NCBI GenBank assembly: GCA_021793395.1
Contig: JAJYSU010000008.1
Coordinates: 1 to 55,217, forward strand
Direction of reading: 5' to 3'
Source of the DNA: Actinomycetes bacterium
GTDB lineage: Bacteria > Actinomycetota > Acidimicrobiia > Acidimicrobiales > RAAP-2
Length of the DNA: 55,217 bases
Notes under the pieces: model-generated
The model's input: the letters and a program-made list of their open reading frames with translations, nothing else
Databases searched by the model: none
Told to the model about the DNA's origin: nothing
In this document: piece after piece, positions 8,732 through 18,065 of the stretch
How the letters are laid out: the number at the start of each line of letters is the position of its first letter
Position numbering within the stretch: the stretch's first letter is position 1
Program-made: the position numbers and the translations under genes

Positions 8732-9891
8732 TGCCCCATGCCTACGCCCTGCGAGCGCTGCAGGGCCTTGCCCTCGGTCTGCAGCGACGGGGCGAGCATG
8801 ACCTCCGCCTTCTGGAACTCCTTGACGCTCTCGTAGCCGCAGGTGGCCATCGAGGTACGCAGCGCTCCGAAGAGGTTGAGACGCCCGTCGTTCTCGTGGG
8901 CCGGGCCCAGCAGGATCTCGCGCAGCGTGCCGCGCACCTGAGTACGCACGCGCGTGCCGCGCGGCAGCGTCGGGTGAAAGGTCGCCATACCCCAGTGGTA
9001 CCCGCGCGCGGGTGCCTCGATCGCGCTGGTGAGCGGCGAGCCGATCATGACGGCGTCCGCGCCGCAGGCGATCGCCTTGGCGATGTCGCCGCCCTTGCTC
9101 ATGCCCCCGTCGGCGATGACGTGCACGTAGACACCGGTCTCGTCGAGGTGGCGCATCCGCGCGCCGGCCACGTCGGCGATGGCCGTGGCCTGGGGCACCC
9201 CGATGCCCAGCACGGCGCGCGAGGTGCAGGCGTTACCCGGGCCCACCCCCACCAGGACACCGGCCGCGCCGGTGCGCATGAGGTGCAGACCCGCCTGATA
9301 GCTGGCGCACCCGCCCACGATCACCGGGATCTCGAACTCGCGGATGAAGCGCTTCAGGTTGAGCGGTTCCGCGGTCTTGGACACGTGCTCGGCCGAGACG
9401 ACGGTGCCCTGGATTACCAGGATGTCCAGACCGGAATTGATGATGGTCGAGCTCATCCACGCGGTGCGCTGGGGAGTGACCGAGGCCGCGGTCACGATAC
9501 CGGCCTCCTTCATCTGAGCGATGCGCGCCGCGACCAGCTCGAGCTTGACCGGCTCGGCGTACATCTGCTGCATGCGCGCCGTGGCCTTGTCGTCCGCCAA
9601 CTCCGCGATCTCCTCGAAGAGTGACGTGGGGTCCTCGTAGCGGGTCCACAGTCCCTCGAGGTTCAAGACACCCAGTCCGCCGAGTCGGCCGATCTCGATG
9701 GCGGTCGTCGGCGACACCGCACCGTCCATCGCCGATCCGAGCATCGGCAACTCGAACTTGTAGGCGTCGATCTGCCAGGAGATGTCCACGTCCTCGGGGT
9801 CGCGCGTGCGCCGCGACGGCACGATGGCGATGTCGTCGAAGCCGTAGGCCTGTCGAGCCGACTTATAAATTCCGATCTCTACTTCCGCCAT
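8728..9891 (-). CDS. guaB3: GuaB3-family IMP dehydrogenase-related protein
   Basis: 387-aa TIM-barrel protein of the GuaB3 subfamily. It lacks the CBS pair of canonical IMP dehydrogenase. Recognisable parts are the N-terminal [24 protein letters not shown], the active-site loop [11 protein letters not shown] with the catalytic-position cysteine, and the flavin/IMP site [27 protein letters not shown]. Bacterial GuaB3 proteins have long been annotated as IMPDH-like; a cyanobacterial member was reported to have IMPDH activity. ATG at 9891. Its stop overlaps guaA's TTG start, so a role in GMP synthesis is likely. A canonical guaB with CBS domains is not in this window. Confidence 0.9.
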   Translation of the reverse strand: MAEVEIGIYKSARQAYGFDDIAIVPSRRTRDPEDVDISWQIDAYKFELPMLGSAMDGAVSPTTAIEIGRLGGLGVLNLEGLWTRYEDPTSLFEEIAELADDKATARMQQMYAEPVKLELVAARIAQMKEAGIVTAASVTPQRTAWMSSTIINSGLDILVIQGTVVSAEHVSKTAEPLNLKRFIREFEIPVIVGGCASYQAGLHLMRTGAAGVLVGVGPGNACTSRAVLGIGVPQATAIADVAGARMRHLDETGVYVHVIADGGMSKGGDIAKAIACGADAVMIGSPLTSAIEAPARGYHWGMATFHPTLPRGTRVRTQVRGTLREILLGPAHENDGRLNLFGALRTSMATCGYESVKEFQKAEVMLAPSLQTEGKALQRSQGVGMGH

Positions 9892-9922
9892 GACTGTCTC
9901 CTACGCCGCGCCGAGTGTGCTG

Positions 9923-9928
9923 ATTCTA
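9923..9928 (-). promoter_or_regulatory. Possible -10 box for guaB3-guaA-pcrA
   Basis: On the minus strand TAGAAT lies 32 bases before the guaB3 ATG, at the very end of the upstream Nudix gene, with TAGGAG as ribosome binding site downstream. No convincing -35 is seen at 16-18 bases. Confidence 0.3.
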
Positions 9929-10723
9929 CCGGACGTCGTGCACGGCCCCCTCGTCGGGTCCGGTCACGTCGAGCACCACGCACAACAGCTCGCTCAGCAC
10001 CCGCGCGGTCGCCCCCCAGACAACCTCGCCCGGCACGCGAAAGAATCGGACCGGGACGAAGCCCTCGTCGTCGGCGCCCGGGCGGGGGCCCCCGCGCCGC
10101 CAGCGCTCCTCCACGAAGGCGCCGTCGGCCGCGAGATCCGCGAGCGCCACGGTGAAGATCCGGTCCACTTCGTACGGGTTCGCCCGTAGCGTCGGCACCC
10201 CGTCGAGGGCCGCGACGATGGGCCAGATCGCCGAACTCGATACCAGAGTCACGATCGGGCTCAGCCACGCGAAGGGCCGCGCCGTCGCCGCCGCGAGGCC
10301 CACCTCCTCGCCCGCCTCACGCAGCGCCGTGTCGACCAGGGACTCCCCCCCTTCGGCCCGCCCACCGGGCAGCGCGATCTCCCCGCGATGCTGGCGCAGG
10401 CGCAGGGAACGACGCGTCAGCACGACGTGGGTCTCGCCGTCGCGCTCGAAGAGAGCCACCAGCACCGCCGATCGACGTACTCGCGACGCGAGCTCGCCCG
10501 CCCCCGCCAGCTCGCTCGGCTGGTCGGGCGGTGCCGACGACTCGAGGTGACGGTGCGCCGCGCGCAGGCGCGACTCCACTCGTCCCAGGCTGATCGACGC
10601 GCGGTCGCGCACCGCCAGCGCCTCCCACGGAGCTGGTGGACCGGGACGTCGCTCGTCGGGCGTGGGAATCACCTGGGGGTACGCGTGACCGGGGAAGCGC
10701 TCCACCAGCGGGTCAGGCGCCAT
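9926..10723 (-). CDS. CoA-pyrophosphatase-type Nudix hydrolase
   Basis: 265 aa. The sequence LTRRSLRLRQHRGEIALPGG just before the Nudix box is the hallmark of the CoA-diphosphatase subgroup (NudL/Pcd1-like), and the box itself is intact: GGRAEGGE followed by seven residues and REAGEEVGL, supplying the metal-binding glutamates. The expected activity is splitting CoA or acyl-CoA into 4'-phosphopantetheine and 3',5'-ADP. The N-terminal 90 residues are poorly conserved and proline-rich. ATG at 10723 has AGAGGA upstream. It is divergent from the MmpL gene with an 87-base shared promoter region. guaB3 lies 34 bases downstream, so co-transcription is possible. Confidence 0.85.
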   Translation of the reverse strand: MAPDPLVERFPGHAYPQVIPTPDERRPGPPAPWEALAVRDRASISLGRVESRLRAAHRHLESSAPPDQPSELAGAGELASRVRRSAVLVALFERDGETHVVLTRRSLRLRQHRGEIALPGGRAEGGESLVDTALREAGEEVGLAAATARPFAWLSPIVTLVSSSAIWPIVAALDGVPTLRANPYEVDRIFTVALADLAADGAFVEERWRRGGPRPGADDEGFVPVRFFRVPGEVVWGATARVLSELLCVVLDVTGPDEGAVHDVR

Positions 10724-10810
10724 CGACTTCCTCTACACTTAGTACGCTTTGGTACCGGTGATTTTACTCACTCCCTCGTACATCCTTCCCGCCCACTCAT
10801 CGGAGAGTCC

Positions 10811-12973
10811 ATGAAATCACTCGCTCGCCTGAGCGTCCGTCGTCGCTGGTGGGTGTTGATTACCTGGATCGCCCTCTTTATCGGCGTGGTGGGCGCCGCC
10901 CAGAGCGTCGGATCAGCCTTCGCCAACTCTTTCTCACTGCCCGGTACTAACTCGACCCACGCCCTCGACTTGCTCTCGCGGATCAAGGGCCAGGCCGGGG
11001 ACACCGACGAGATCGTCTTCGCAACCCACACCGGCACGGTGGCCGACCACCAGCGCGCGATCAGCACCATGCTCTCGCGCGTGGCTGCCCTGCCCCAGAT
11101 CGCCAGCGTCACGTCGCCGTTCTGCGCCAGTGCCGCGCCCTGCCTCGCCGAGCACACCCAGGTCAACCACAACGGCACCATCGCCTTCGCCGTCGTGCAC
11201 TTCACCCTGCCCGGCTACAAACTGAGTAATCCAGCCATTCAACAGGTCGAGACAGTCGGCTCGACCGCCCGCTCGTCGAGCCTGCAGGTCCAGTTCGGCG
11301 GCAACGCCTTCGGCCAGTTGGCCAGTCGCCCCGCCAGCGCGAGCGAGGGCGTCGGCCTCCTCGTGGCCGCGATCATCCTCCTACTGGCGTTCGGATCCTT
11401 TCTCGCCATGCTGCTGCCCCTCGGGGTCGCCCTCTTCGCGCTAGGGATCGCCTCGGGGGCGACGACACTTCTGAGTCACGACCTCGTCATCGCCCAGTTC
11501 GCACCCATCCTCGGCTCGCTGATCGGGTTGGGGGTGGGAATCGACTACGCCCTGTTCATCGTGACCCGATCCCGTCAGGGGCTCAAGCGTGGTCTCAGTG
11601 TCGAGGAGTCGATCGTCACCGCGATCAACACCTCGGGGCGCGCCGTGCTCTTCGCCGGAACCACCGTGTGTATCGCGTTGCTCGGCATGCTGGTCCTGCG
11701 CCTCTCCTTCCTCAACGGCGTCGCGATCTCGGCGACGATCACCGTCGCCATCACGATGACGGCGGCCGTAACGCTGTTGCCCGCGCTGTTGGCCTTTCAG
11801 AAGACTCGCGTACTGAGTCGGCGTGAGCGGCGCGTCCTGGCCGAGCACGGACCCGAGGCGGTCGTCGTCGCCGGCCCGTGGCAGCGGTGGTCGCACGTCG
11901 TTGCGCGCCACCCGCGCGCCCTGTCGGTGATCGCCCTGGCGATCATCGGGGTCATGATCATCCCCTACTTCTCGTTGCACCTGGGCAGCGCCGATCAAGG
12001 ATCAAACCCGCCCTCCTCGACCACCCGCCAGGCCTACGATCTACTAGCCAAGGGCTTCGGACCGGGCTTCAACGGTCCCCTCACCGTGGTCGGTGCCGTG
12101 CACTCCCCCGCCGACCTCGCGGCTCTCAACGCGATCGATCGCCGCGTGGCGACGTTGCCCGACGTCGCCATCGCCAGCCCGGTCGAGTCCCTGAACGGTG
12201 GCCACTTGGGCGTGATCACCGTCGTGCCGCGCTCGAGTCCCCAGGCCGCGGCTACCACGTCGCTCATCGCGCGTCTACGCGACCAGGTCATCCCCCGCGC
12301 CACCTTCACCAGCCACAGCGCCGTCTACGTCGGGGGCATCACCGCCATCTACGACGACTTCGCCACCGTGCTGGGATCCAAGCTGCCCCTCTTCCTCACG
12401 GTCATCGTCCTGCTGGGCTGTCTGTTGTTGATGGTGGCCTTCCGCAGCGTCGTCGTCCCCCTGGTGGCGGCGCTGATGAACATCCTGGCGGTGGGCGCCT
12501 CGTTCGGTCTCGTCGTGGCCGTCTTCCAGTGGGGCTGGGGCAGCACCCTACTCGGCGCGGGCACCGGACCGGTCGAGTCCTTCCTGCCGATCATCATGAT
12601 CGCCATCTTGTTCGGACTCTCGATGGACTATCAGGTCTTTCTGGTGTCACGCATGCACGAGGAGTGGCTCAATACCGGTGACAACGAAGAGGCGGTCATC
12701 CGGGGCCAGGCCAACACCGGCCGCGTGATCACGGCGGCGGCGCTCATCATGATCTCCGTCTTCCTCTCCTTCGCCTTCGGGGGCCAGCGCGTCATCGCCG
12801 AGTTCGGCGTCGGGCTGGGCGGCGCGGTTCTCATGGACGCCTTCATCCTGCGCACCGTGCTCGTCCCGTCGCTCATGCACTTCCTCGGGCGCGCCAACTG
12901 GTGGATGCCGTCCTGGCTGGAGCGTGCCGTCCCGCACCTGGCGGTCGAGGCCACGGAGGACGTGGAGTTCTAG
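10811..12973 (+). CDS. MMPL-family RND transporter
   Basis: 720-aa inner-membrane transporter of the MmpL/RND superfamily, which export lipids or siderophores using proton force. The N-terminus RRWWVLITWIALFIGVVG is the first membrane helix, followed by a periplasmic loop (about 35-165), a block of five to six helices, a second loop (about 400-525), and a second helix block with the family segment FGLSMDYQVFLVSRMHEEW; a matching GVGIDYALFIVTRSRQG occurs in the first half. The Asp-Tyr pairs in these repeats are the usual proton-relay positions. ATG 10811 follows GGAGA; the frame is open upstream but only antisense to the Nudix gene. Cargo is unknown. Confidence 0.9.
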   Translation: MKSLARLSVRRRWWVLITWIALFIGVVGAAQSVGSAFANSFSLPGTNSTHALDLLSRIKGQAGDTDEIVFATHTGTVADHQRAISTMLSRVAALPQIASVTSPFCASAAPCLAEHTQVNHNGTIAFAVVHFTLPGYKLSNPAIQQVETVGSTARSSSLQVQFGGNAFGQLASRPASASEGVGLLVAAIILLLAFGSFLAMLLPLGVALFALGIASGATTLLSHDLVIAQFAPILGSLIGLGVGIDYALFIVTRSRQGLKRGLSVEESIVTAINTSGRAVLFAGTTVCIALLGMLVLRLSFLNGVAISATITVAITMTAAVTLLPALLAFQKTRVLSRRERRVLAEHGPEAVVVAGPWQRWSHVVARHPRALSVIALAIIGVMIIPYFSLHLGSADQGSNPPSSTTRQAYDLLAKGFGPGFNGPLTVVGAVHSPADLAALNAIDRRVATLPDVAIASPVESLNGGHLGVITVVPRSSPQAAATTSLIARLRDQVIPRATFTSHSAVYVGGITAIYDDFATVLGSKLPLFLTVIVLLGCLLLMVAFRSVVVPLVAALMNILAVGASFGLVVAVFQWGWGSTLLGAGTGPVESFLPIIMIAILFGLSMDYQVFLVSRMHEEWLNTGDNEEAVIRGQANTGRVITAAALIMISVFLSFAFGGQRVIAEFGVGLGGAVLMDAFILRTVLVPSLMHFLGRANWWMPSWLERAVPHLAVEATEDVEF

Positions 12974-12977
12974 GCGA

Positions 12978-13003
12978 GTGCACGCGCGACCCTCGGCGCG
13001 CAC
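12978..13003. terminator. Possible terminator after the MMPL gene
   Basis: GTGC-GCGC (with a two-base bulge) can pair with GCGCGCAC across an eight-base loop, four bases after the stop codon. No T-tract. It also begins the 119-base leader of thiM, in which I see no TPP riboswitch signature. Confidence 0.35.
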
Positions 13004-13092
13004 GCAACCGGTGACCTAGCCTGGTAACCGACTCGGCGGATACTCGAGCCACCACGCGACGTGAGGCGACGCCGACCTAACGGGGAGAACTC

Positions 13093-13875
13093 ATGACTAC
13101 CGGACACTCGCTCGCCGCGGTGCGCGAGCGCCGACCACTCGTCCATCAGATAACCAACTTCGTCGTCATGAACGAAACCGCCAACGCCACGCTGGCCCTG
13201 GGCGCGCTACCGGTCATGGCCCACGCCCCCGAGGAAGTCGCCGAAATGGCCGGCGCGGCCGGCGCGCTGGTGCTCAACATCGGAACGCTGTCGGCGTCGT
13301 GGGTCGACGCGATGATCCTCGCGGGCGCGGCCGCCAACCACGGGGGCGTCCCGGTCGTCCTCGACCCGGTAGGAGCCGGCGCCACCGCGTTTCGCACGGC
13401 CAGCGCGCGGCGAATCCTCGACGAGGTGGACGTCGCCGTGCTGCGCGGCAACGCCGGGGAGATCGCGTCGTTGGTCGACGTCGCCGCCGAGATGCGCGGC
13501 GTCGAATCCGTCGGCGACCTGGACGCGGCCGACCTCGCGCGCCACGCGGCGCGTACCTTCGGCCTCGTGGCGTCGGTCACCGGACCGGTCGACCACGTCG
13601 CCGACGCGACGACCCTCGTGCGCGTCGCCAACGGCCACCCGATGCTCGCCACGATCACCGGCACGGGCTGCACGGCGAGTGCCCTGACGGGATGCTTCCT
13701 GGCCGTCGCCCCGTCGGCCCTGGACGCGGCCGTCGACGCCCTAGTAGCCCTCGGCGTCGCGGGAGAGGACGCCGCGCGGGGGGCGCGCGGACCGGGATCG
13801 TTCCAGGTAAACCTCTACGACGCGCTCGCCGCGCTCGACCCCGACACCCTCGACGCCCGCGCGAGGCTCTCGTGA
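13093..13875 (+). CDS. thiM: Hydroxyethylthiazole kinase
   Basis: Phosphorylates 4-methyl-5-(2-hydroxyethyl)thiazole, the salvage route to thiamine. At 260 aa it is of normal length. It matches the family in PLVHQITNFVVMNETANATLALGA near the N-terminus, VVLDPVGAGAT (substrate and magnesium region), VLRGNAGEIASL, VTGPVDHV, and the anion-hole/catalytic GTGCTASALTGCFLAV with the conserved Cys. ATG at 13093 has GGGGAG just upstream. Its stop overlaps the thiE start (GTGA), so the two thiamine-salvage genes are coupled. Confidence 0.93.
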   Translation: MTTGHSLAAVRERRPLVHQITNFVVMNETANATLALGALPVMAHAPEEVAEMAGAAGALVLNIGTLSASWVDAMILAGAAANHGGVPVVLDPVGAGATAFRTASARRILDEVDVAVLRGNAGEIASLVDVAAEMRGVESVGDLDAADLARHAARTFGLVASVTGPVDHVADATTLVRVANGHPMLATITGTGCTASALTGCFLAVAPSALDAAVDALVALGVAGEDAARGARGPGSFQVNLYDALAALDPDTLDARARLS

Positions 13876-14426
13876 GAGTGCACGCGATCGTGGACAACCT
13901 GGACGACGCCCGGCTCGCCGTGACGGCGGGCGCCACGGTCGTCCAACTGCGCGCGAAGGTGCCCACCGACGAGCTCGTCGTGCGCGGCCGGGGCTTTCGA
14001 GATCTAGCGGCGCTCTTCATCGTGAACGACGACGTCGAGGCCGCCCTGGCGCTTCACGCCGACGGCGTCCACTTGGGCCAAACCGATCACGGCGCCGAGA
14101 TCGCGCGACGCGAGGGGCTCCTCCTCGGACGCTCCGCCTCCACCTTCGACGAGGCGGTGACCGCCGACGCGGACTACCTCGGCGTCGGTCCGATCTGGCC
14201 CACTCCGTCCAAGGACGACGCGGGCGCCCCACTCGGGATTGACGAACTGGCTCGGATCTGCCGAGCCGTCACGACACCGGTGATCGCCATCGGCGGCATT
14301 GACGCCACCAACGCGGCGGCGTGCATCACCGCGGGCGCGGCGGGCGTGGCCGTCATCCGGGCGGCCACCGACCCGCACCTCGCTCGTGCGGTCGACGAGG
14401 CGTGGCGCGCCACGCACCGCGAGTAA
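13872..14426 (+). CDS. thiE: Thiamine-phosphate synthase, short form
   Basis: Joins the thiazole phosphate and hydroxymethylpyrimidine pyrophosphate to make thiamine phosphate. The TIM barrel is recognisable from VVQLRAKVPTDEL, FIVNDDVEAALALHADGVHLGQTD, YLGVGPIWPTPSK and PVIAIGGI...GAAGVAVIRA. At 184 aa it is 20-40 residues shorter than most homologues, mainly because the first strand begins almost at the start and loops are trimmed. GTG 13872 was chosen because it gives a GTGA overlap with thiM; GTG 13878 is the alternative. The frame is open upstream across thiM but is not coding there. Confidence 0.88.
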   Translation: MRVHAIVDNLDDARLAVTAGATVVQLRAKVPTDELVVRGRGFRDLAALFIVNDDVEAALALHADGVHLGQTDHGAEIARREGLLLGRSASTFDEAVTADADYLGVGPIWPTPSKDDAGAPLGIDELARICRAVTTPVIAIGGIDATNAAACITAGAAGVAVIRAATDPHLARAVDEAWRATHRE

Positions 14427-14428
14427 CC

Positions 14429-15316
14429 TCACGCGCGCAGATCGAACCCCAGATCCAGCGCGGGGCTAGAGTGCGTGAGCGCTCCCACCGCGACGAAATC
14501 GACACCGGTCTCGGCCACCTCGCGTGCTCCGGCGAGGGTCAGACCACCACTCGCCTCCAGTGCCACGGCCGGCCCGCGACGCGCGAGGGCCACGGCCTCA
14601 CGTAACTGGTCGAGATCCATATTGTCCAACAGCACGAGCCGACTCCCCGCGGCCAGGGCCTCGCGCACCTGATCCAGCGTGTCGCACTCCACCTCGACCA
14701 CGACGTCGGGCGACCGGTCGCGCACCGCGCGCACCGCGGCCGCCACGCCGCCGGCCGCGGCCACGTGGTTGTCCTTGATCAGGGCGGCGTCGCCGAGACT
14801 GCGCCGGTGATTGCTCCCCCCACCGCAGCGCACCGCGTACTTCTCGAGGTCGCGTAGTCCCGGCAGAGTCTTGCGAGTATCGCGCACCACGCAGCCGGTA
14901 CCGGCCAGCGCGTCGACCCACGCGCGGGTCGCCGTCGCGACGCCCGACAGGTGCGTCAGGACGTTGAGTAGGGTGCGCTCGGCCACCAGCAGGGGGCGCA
15001 GGGGACCGCGCACCGTCATCACCCGCGTCCCCGGCTCGACACGATCCCCGTCGCCGCGCACGATCGTCACCCCCTCCAGGGGGAAGGCCACGGCGTCGAG
15101 GACGACCAGCGCCACCGCGACCCCGGCCACGACGCCCCGCGAGCGCGCGACCACGTCGCCGGTCGCCTCCGCCTCGGCGTCCACCGTGGCGTTCGTCGTG
15201 ACGTCAGGTCCGTCGCGCAGATCCTCGGCGAGAGCCCGCTCGACCAGTTCCGTCACCCCCTCGACGTCCAGGCCCGCCGCGACGAGGGCGTCGCGCGCTC
15301 GCGCGCTCACCCTCAC
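14429..15316 (-). CDS. nadC: Nicotinate-nucleotide pyrophosphorylase (quinolinate phosphoribosyltransferase)
   Basis: Converts quinolinate and PRPP to nicotinate mononucleotide, the third step of de novo NAD synthesis. 295 aa from the GTG at 15316, which overlaps the nadB stop (GTGA); the frame stays open further upstream (to 15343) and GTG 15310 is also possible. Family motifs are ALAEDLRDGPDVTT, LNVLTHLSGVATATRAWV, RDTRKTLPGLRDLEKYAVRCGGG with the PRPP/quinolinate-binding Arg, Lys and His set, LIKDNHV, VEVECDT, LLDNM and the closing EASGG...VDFVAVGALTHS. It ends two bases from the end of thiE, tail to tail. Confidence 0.95.
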   Translation of the reverse strand: MRVSARARDALVAAGLDVEGVTELVERALAEDLRDGPDVTTNATVDAEAEATGDVVARSRGVVAGVAVALVVLDAVAFPLEGVTIVRGDGDRVEPGTRVMTVRGPLRPLLVAERTLLNVLTHLSGVATATRAWVDALAGTGCVVRDTRKTLPGLRDLEKYAVRCGGGSNHRRSLGDAALIKDNHVAAAGGVAAAVRAVRDRSPDVVVEVECDTLDQVREALAAGSRLVLLDNMDLDQLREAVALARRGPAVALEASGGLTLAGAREVAETGVDFVAVGALTHSSPALDLGFDLRA

Positions 15317-16965
15317 GCGACAACCTGACTGTGCACCTCGCACTCGTCACGCGACGCGCGCAGCACCACCGGCCGTTCCCACGAAGTCCGTGGATCCGGG
15401 CAGTCGCGTCGGCGGTGACACCCGCGACTCTCCTCGCGCGCCAGCGCGGCGCACGCGATGAGCGTGGACACGGTGTGAAGGTTGGTAATCTCCACCATCG
15501 CCAGATCGACCGGTCCCGGCACGCCGACCTCGGCGTGGTCCAACCGCGCGCTCAGTATCTCGAGTCCGGCGCGCTCGCGTAGTACACCCGCGTGAGCCGA
15601 CATCGCGCGCGCCAGCGCGGCGCGCTCGCGGGGGTCGACTCCCGCGCCCGCCACGGGCGGTTCTCCCGTTGCCGCCCGCGAGTCGTCACCGTCGACGTCC
15701 CCGCCCGGGTGCTCACCCAGGCGCTCACCCAGGCGTCGACCCATAATCAGAGCCTCCGTGAGCGAGTTGGACGCCAGGCGATTCGCTCCGTGCAGACCCG
15801 TCGCCGCGACCTCCCCAATGGCGTAGAGCCCGGCCACCGACGTCACGCCGTCCAGGGTGGCGCGCACCCCGCCACAGAAGTAGTGGGCGCCCGGAGCGAC
15901 GGGAATGGGCTCGGTCGCCAGATCGATGCCCATCGCCCGGCACGCCGCACTCACCGTCGGGAACTCGTGCGCCAGACGAGCGGCTCCCACGCCGGTCGCG
16001 TCGAGCCACAGGTTCGTCGACGGACCATCCCCCGCCAGCATCCGGCGCTGCATCTCCACCGCCACGACGTCGCGCGGCGCGAGGTCCGCGCGGGGGTGGC
16101 GTCCCGCCATCACCGAGTCGCCGTGAACGTCCACGATCACCGCCCCCGCGCCGCGCAGCGCCTCGGTCACCAGGGGGGCCACGCCGCGCCGTCCCGCCTG
16201 GTAGACGACGGTGGGGTGGAACTGCACGAACTCCACGTGGGTGAGATCGGCCCCGGCCCGCGCCGCCAGCGCGAGGCCGTCGCCCGTCACGTCCAGGGGG
16301 TTGGTCGTCGTGTCGTACACCTGCCCCACGCCGCCGGTTGCCAGCACCACGGCTCGTGCGTGGATCGTCCCCACCTCGAGCGCGCCGGTGGGCTCGCCGG
16401 TGGACCGACGCGTCACTCGACCCGCGACGAGACCCACGACCCGTCCGTCGTCGTCGACGAGTGCGTCGAGCGCGACGGTGTTCTCCCATACCTCGACGCG
16501 GGCTCGACCGAGCGCCTCGCGCAGCGTGCGGTGCACTTCGGCACCCGAGGCGTCACCACCGGCGTGGACGATACGCCGGTGGGAGTGTCCCCCTTCGAGC
16601 CCCGGCAACCCGTCGTCGAAGTGAGCGCCCCACTCGCGCAGCCGACGCACCGCGTCCGGAGCGGCCGACACCACCTCGCGAGCCACCGACTCACTGGTGA
16701 GACCCGCACCCGCGACGAGCGTGTCGGCGAGGTGCGAGTCCACCGAGTCCTCGGCCAGGCTCACCGCCGCGAGACCTCCCTGAGCGAGGGGTGTCGACCC
16801 ACTGGTCAGACGGCCCTTGACCAGCACCAGAACCCGCCGCCCCGCGTCGTGAGCCGCGAGCGCGGCGCTGAGACCCGCCGCGCCGGCCCCCACGACCACG
16901 ACGTCCACTTCGCTCGTCCACGACGCCACCGTCGGGGGCAACCGTCGCAGGCCCGGCACGATCAC
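15313..16965 (-). CDS. nadB: L-aspartate oxidase
   Basis: Flavoenzyme that oxidises L-aspartate to iminoaspartate for NadA. 550 aa. Dinucleotide-binding motif [17 protein letters not shown] near residue 22, the glycine-rich loop [12 protein letters not shown], the active-site segment [10 protein letters not shown], and the arginine region [16 protein letters not shown] typical of the succinate dehydrogenase/fumarate reductase flavoprotein fold. C-terminal helical domain is present though poorly conserved. GTG start overlaps the nadA stop and the stop overlaps the nadC start, both by four bases, so nadA-nadB-nadC is one coupled operon. Confidence 0.95.
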   Translation of the reverse strand: MIVPGLRRLPPTVASWTSEVDVVVVGAGAAGLSAALAAHDAGRRVLVLVKGRLTSGSTPLAQGGLAAVSLAEDSVDSHLADTLVAGAGLTSESVAREVVSAAPDAVRRLREWGAHFDDGLPGLEGGHSHRRIVHAGGDASGAEVHRTLREALGRARVEVWENTVALDALVDDDGRVVGLVAGRVTRRSTGEPTGALEVGTIHARAVVLATGGVGQVYDTTTNPLDVTGDGLALAARAGADLTHVEFVQFHPTVVYQAGRRGVAPLVTEALRGAGAVIVDVHGDSVMAGRHPRADLAPRDVVAVEMQRRMLAGDGPSTNLWLDATGVGAARLAHEFPTVSAACRAMGIDLATEPIPVAPGAHYFCGGVRATLDGVTSVAGLYAIGEVAATGLHGANRLASNSLTEALIMGRRLGERLGEHPGGDVDGDDSRAATGEPPVAGAGVDPRERAALARAMSAHAGVLRERAGLEILSARLDHAEVGVPGPVDLAMVEITNLHTVSTLIACAALAREESRGCHRRRDCPDPRTSWERPVVLRASRDECEVHSQVVA

Positions 16966-17969
16966 TCACCCCGCGATGGCGCACCCACCGCGATCATGGC
17001 CTCGACCGAACGGCGCGCCCGACGGGCCACCTCGGGGTCGACGTTCACCTCGTGGGTACCCTCGCGCAGACTGCGCAGCAACACGGCCGGCGTGATCATC
17101 TGCATGTACGGACACTGGGCCGCCGGGTTCACCGGTTCGAAACGCGTCGCGGAATTCGCGCGGCGCAACTGGTGAAGCATTCCCGTCTCCGTGGCCACCA
17201 GCACGTGCGACGCCGTGGTGGTGCGAGCGGCCTCGAGCATGCCCCCCGTCGAGAGCACGCGCGTACGCCCAGGGGGAAGGTCTCCTCGGCCCGCCATCCA
17301 CAACGCCGTCGTGGTGCAGCCGCATTCGGGGTGAATGAAGAGTTCCGCGGCGGGGAGCTGGGCCACGCGCTCACGCAGGTCCTGCGGCGTAATCTCGGCG
17401 TGCACGTGACACTCGCCCATCCACACGTGGATGTTGTCGCGCCCCGTCAGTCGCTGAACGTGTGCTCCCAGGAACTGGTCGGGCAGGAACAGGATCTCGC
17501 GGCTCGCGGGCACACTGTTCACGATCTCCACGGCGTTGGCCGACGTGCAGCAGAGGTCGCTCTCGGCCTTGACCTCGACGCTGGTGTTCACGTAGGCCAC
17601 CACCACGGCACCGGGGTGACGCGCCTTCCACGCGCGCAGCTGGTCGGCCGTGATGCTGTCGGCCAGGGAGCAGCCGGCCCGCGGCTCGGGGAGCAGGACG
17701 GTGCGATCGGGCGCGAGGATCTTGGCTGTTTCGGCCATAAAGGCCACGCCCGCGAAGACGATGACCGCCGCGTCACTCGCGGCGGCCCGACGCGACAACG
17801 CCAGTGAGTCGCCGACCGCGTCGGCGACATCCTGGATCTCGGGGCGCTGGTAGTTGTGCGCGAGGATGATCGCGTCGCGACGCGTCGCCCATCGGCGCAC
17901 CTCACGGGCCCACTCCTCGTCGCCGAGCGCGTCGTCACTGATCGTGGCGGTGTCGCGGGCTGTGCTCAT
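16962..17969 (-). CDS. nadA: Quinolinate synthase
   Basis: Condenses iminoaspartate with dihydroxyacetone phosphate to quinolinate using a [4Fe-4S] cluster. 335 aa from ATG 17969, which has GGAGG close upstream; the open frame continues to 18281 but the extra part overlaps the divergent regulator and lacks homology. The three cluster cysteines are visible in [18 protein letters not shown] and AQCPYMQM. Other motifs: [51 protein letters not shown]. It is the first gene of nadABC and sits next to a 23-bp palindrome expected to bind the NrtR-type regulator transcribed the other way. Confidence 0.96.
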   Translation of the reverse strand: MSTARDTATISDDALGDEEWAREVRRWATRRDAIILAHNYQRPEIQDVADAVGDSLALSRRAAASDAAVIVFAGVAFMAETAKILAPDRTVLLPEPRAGCSLADSITADQLRAWKARHPGAVVVAYVNTSVEVKAESDLCCTSANAVEIVNSVPASREILFLPDQFLGAHVQRLTGRDNIHVWMGECHVHAEITPQDLRERVAQLPAAELFIHPECGCTTTALWMAGRGDLPPGRTRVLSTGGMLEAARTTTASHVLVATETGMLHQLRRANSATRFEPVNPAAQCPYMQMITPAVLLRSLREGTHEVNVDPEVARRARRSVEAMIAVGAPSRGE

Positions 17970-18017
17970 CGATGCCTCCTCTTCGCGACGTCTACCGGGC
18001 CGACGTTGACGCACCAG

Positions 18018-18040
18018 GTTTTCGCCTAACAGTCGAAAAC
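18018..18040. promoter_or_regulatory. Palindromic operator between nadA and nrtR
   Basis: GTTTTCG (18018-18024) and CGAAAAC (18034-18040) form perfect 7-bp arms around nine bases; two more inner pairs match, giving 9 of 11 possible pairs. It is AT-rich against the local background and lies in the 96-base divergent gap, 49 bases before the nadA start and 26 before the regulator start. Known NrtR regulators bind palindromes of about this size at nad genes, so I take it as the NrtR box. Confidence 0.7.
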
Positions 18041-18065
18041 ATAGCACCTCCGGTACTCTGAGGCG

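Noticed and set aside
10724..10810. Defined promoters in the gap between the Nudix and MMPL genes
   Set aside because: A GGTACC palindrome and AT-rich bits are present, but no -35/-10 pair with acceptable spacing could be assigned to either strand.
12974..13092. Possible TPP riboswitch before thiM
   Set aside because: The CTGAGA and ACCTGAT-type core motifs of the TPP element are absent; only a terminator-like hairpin is visible.
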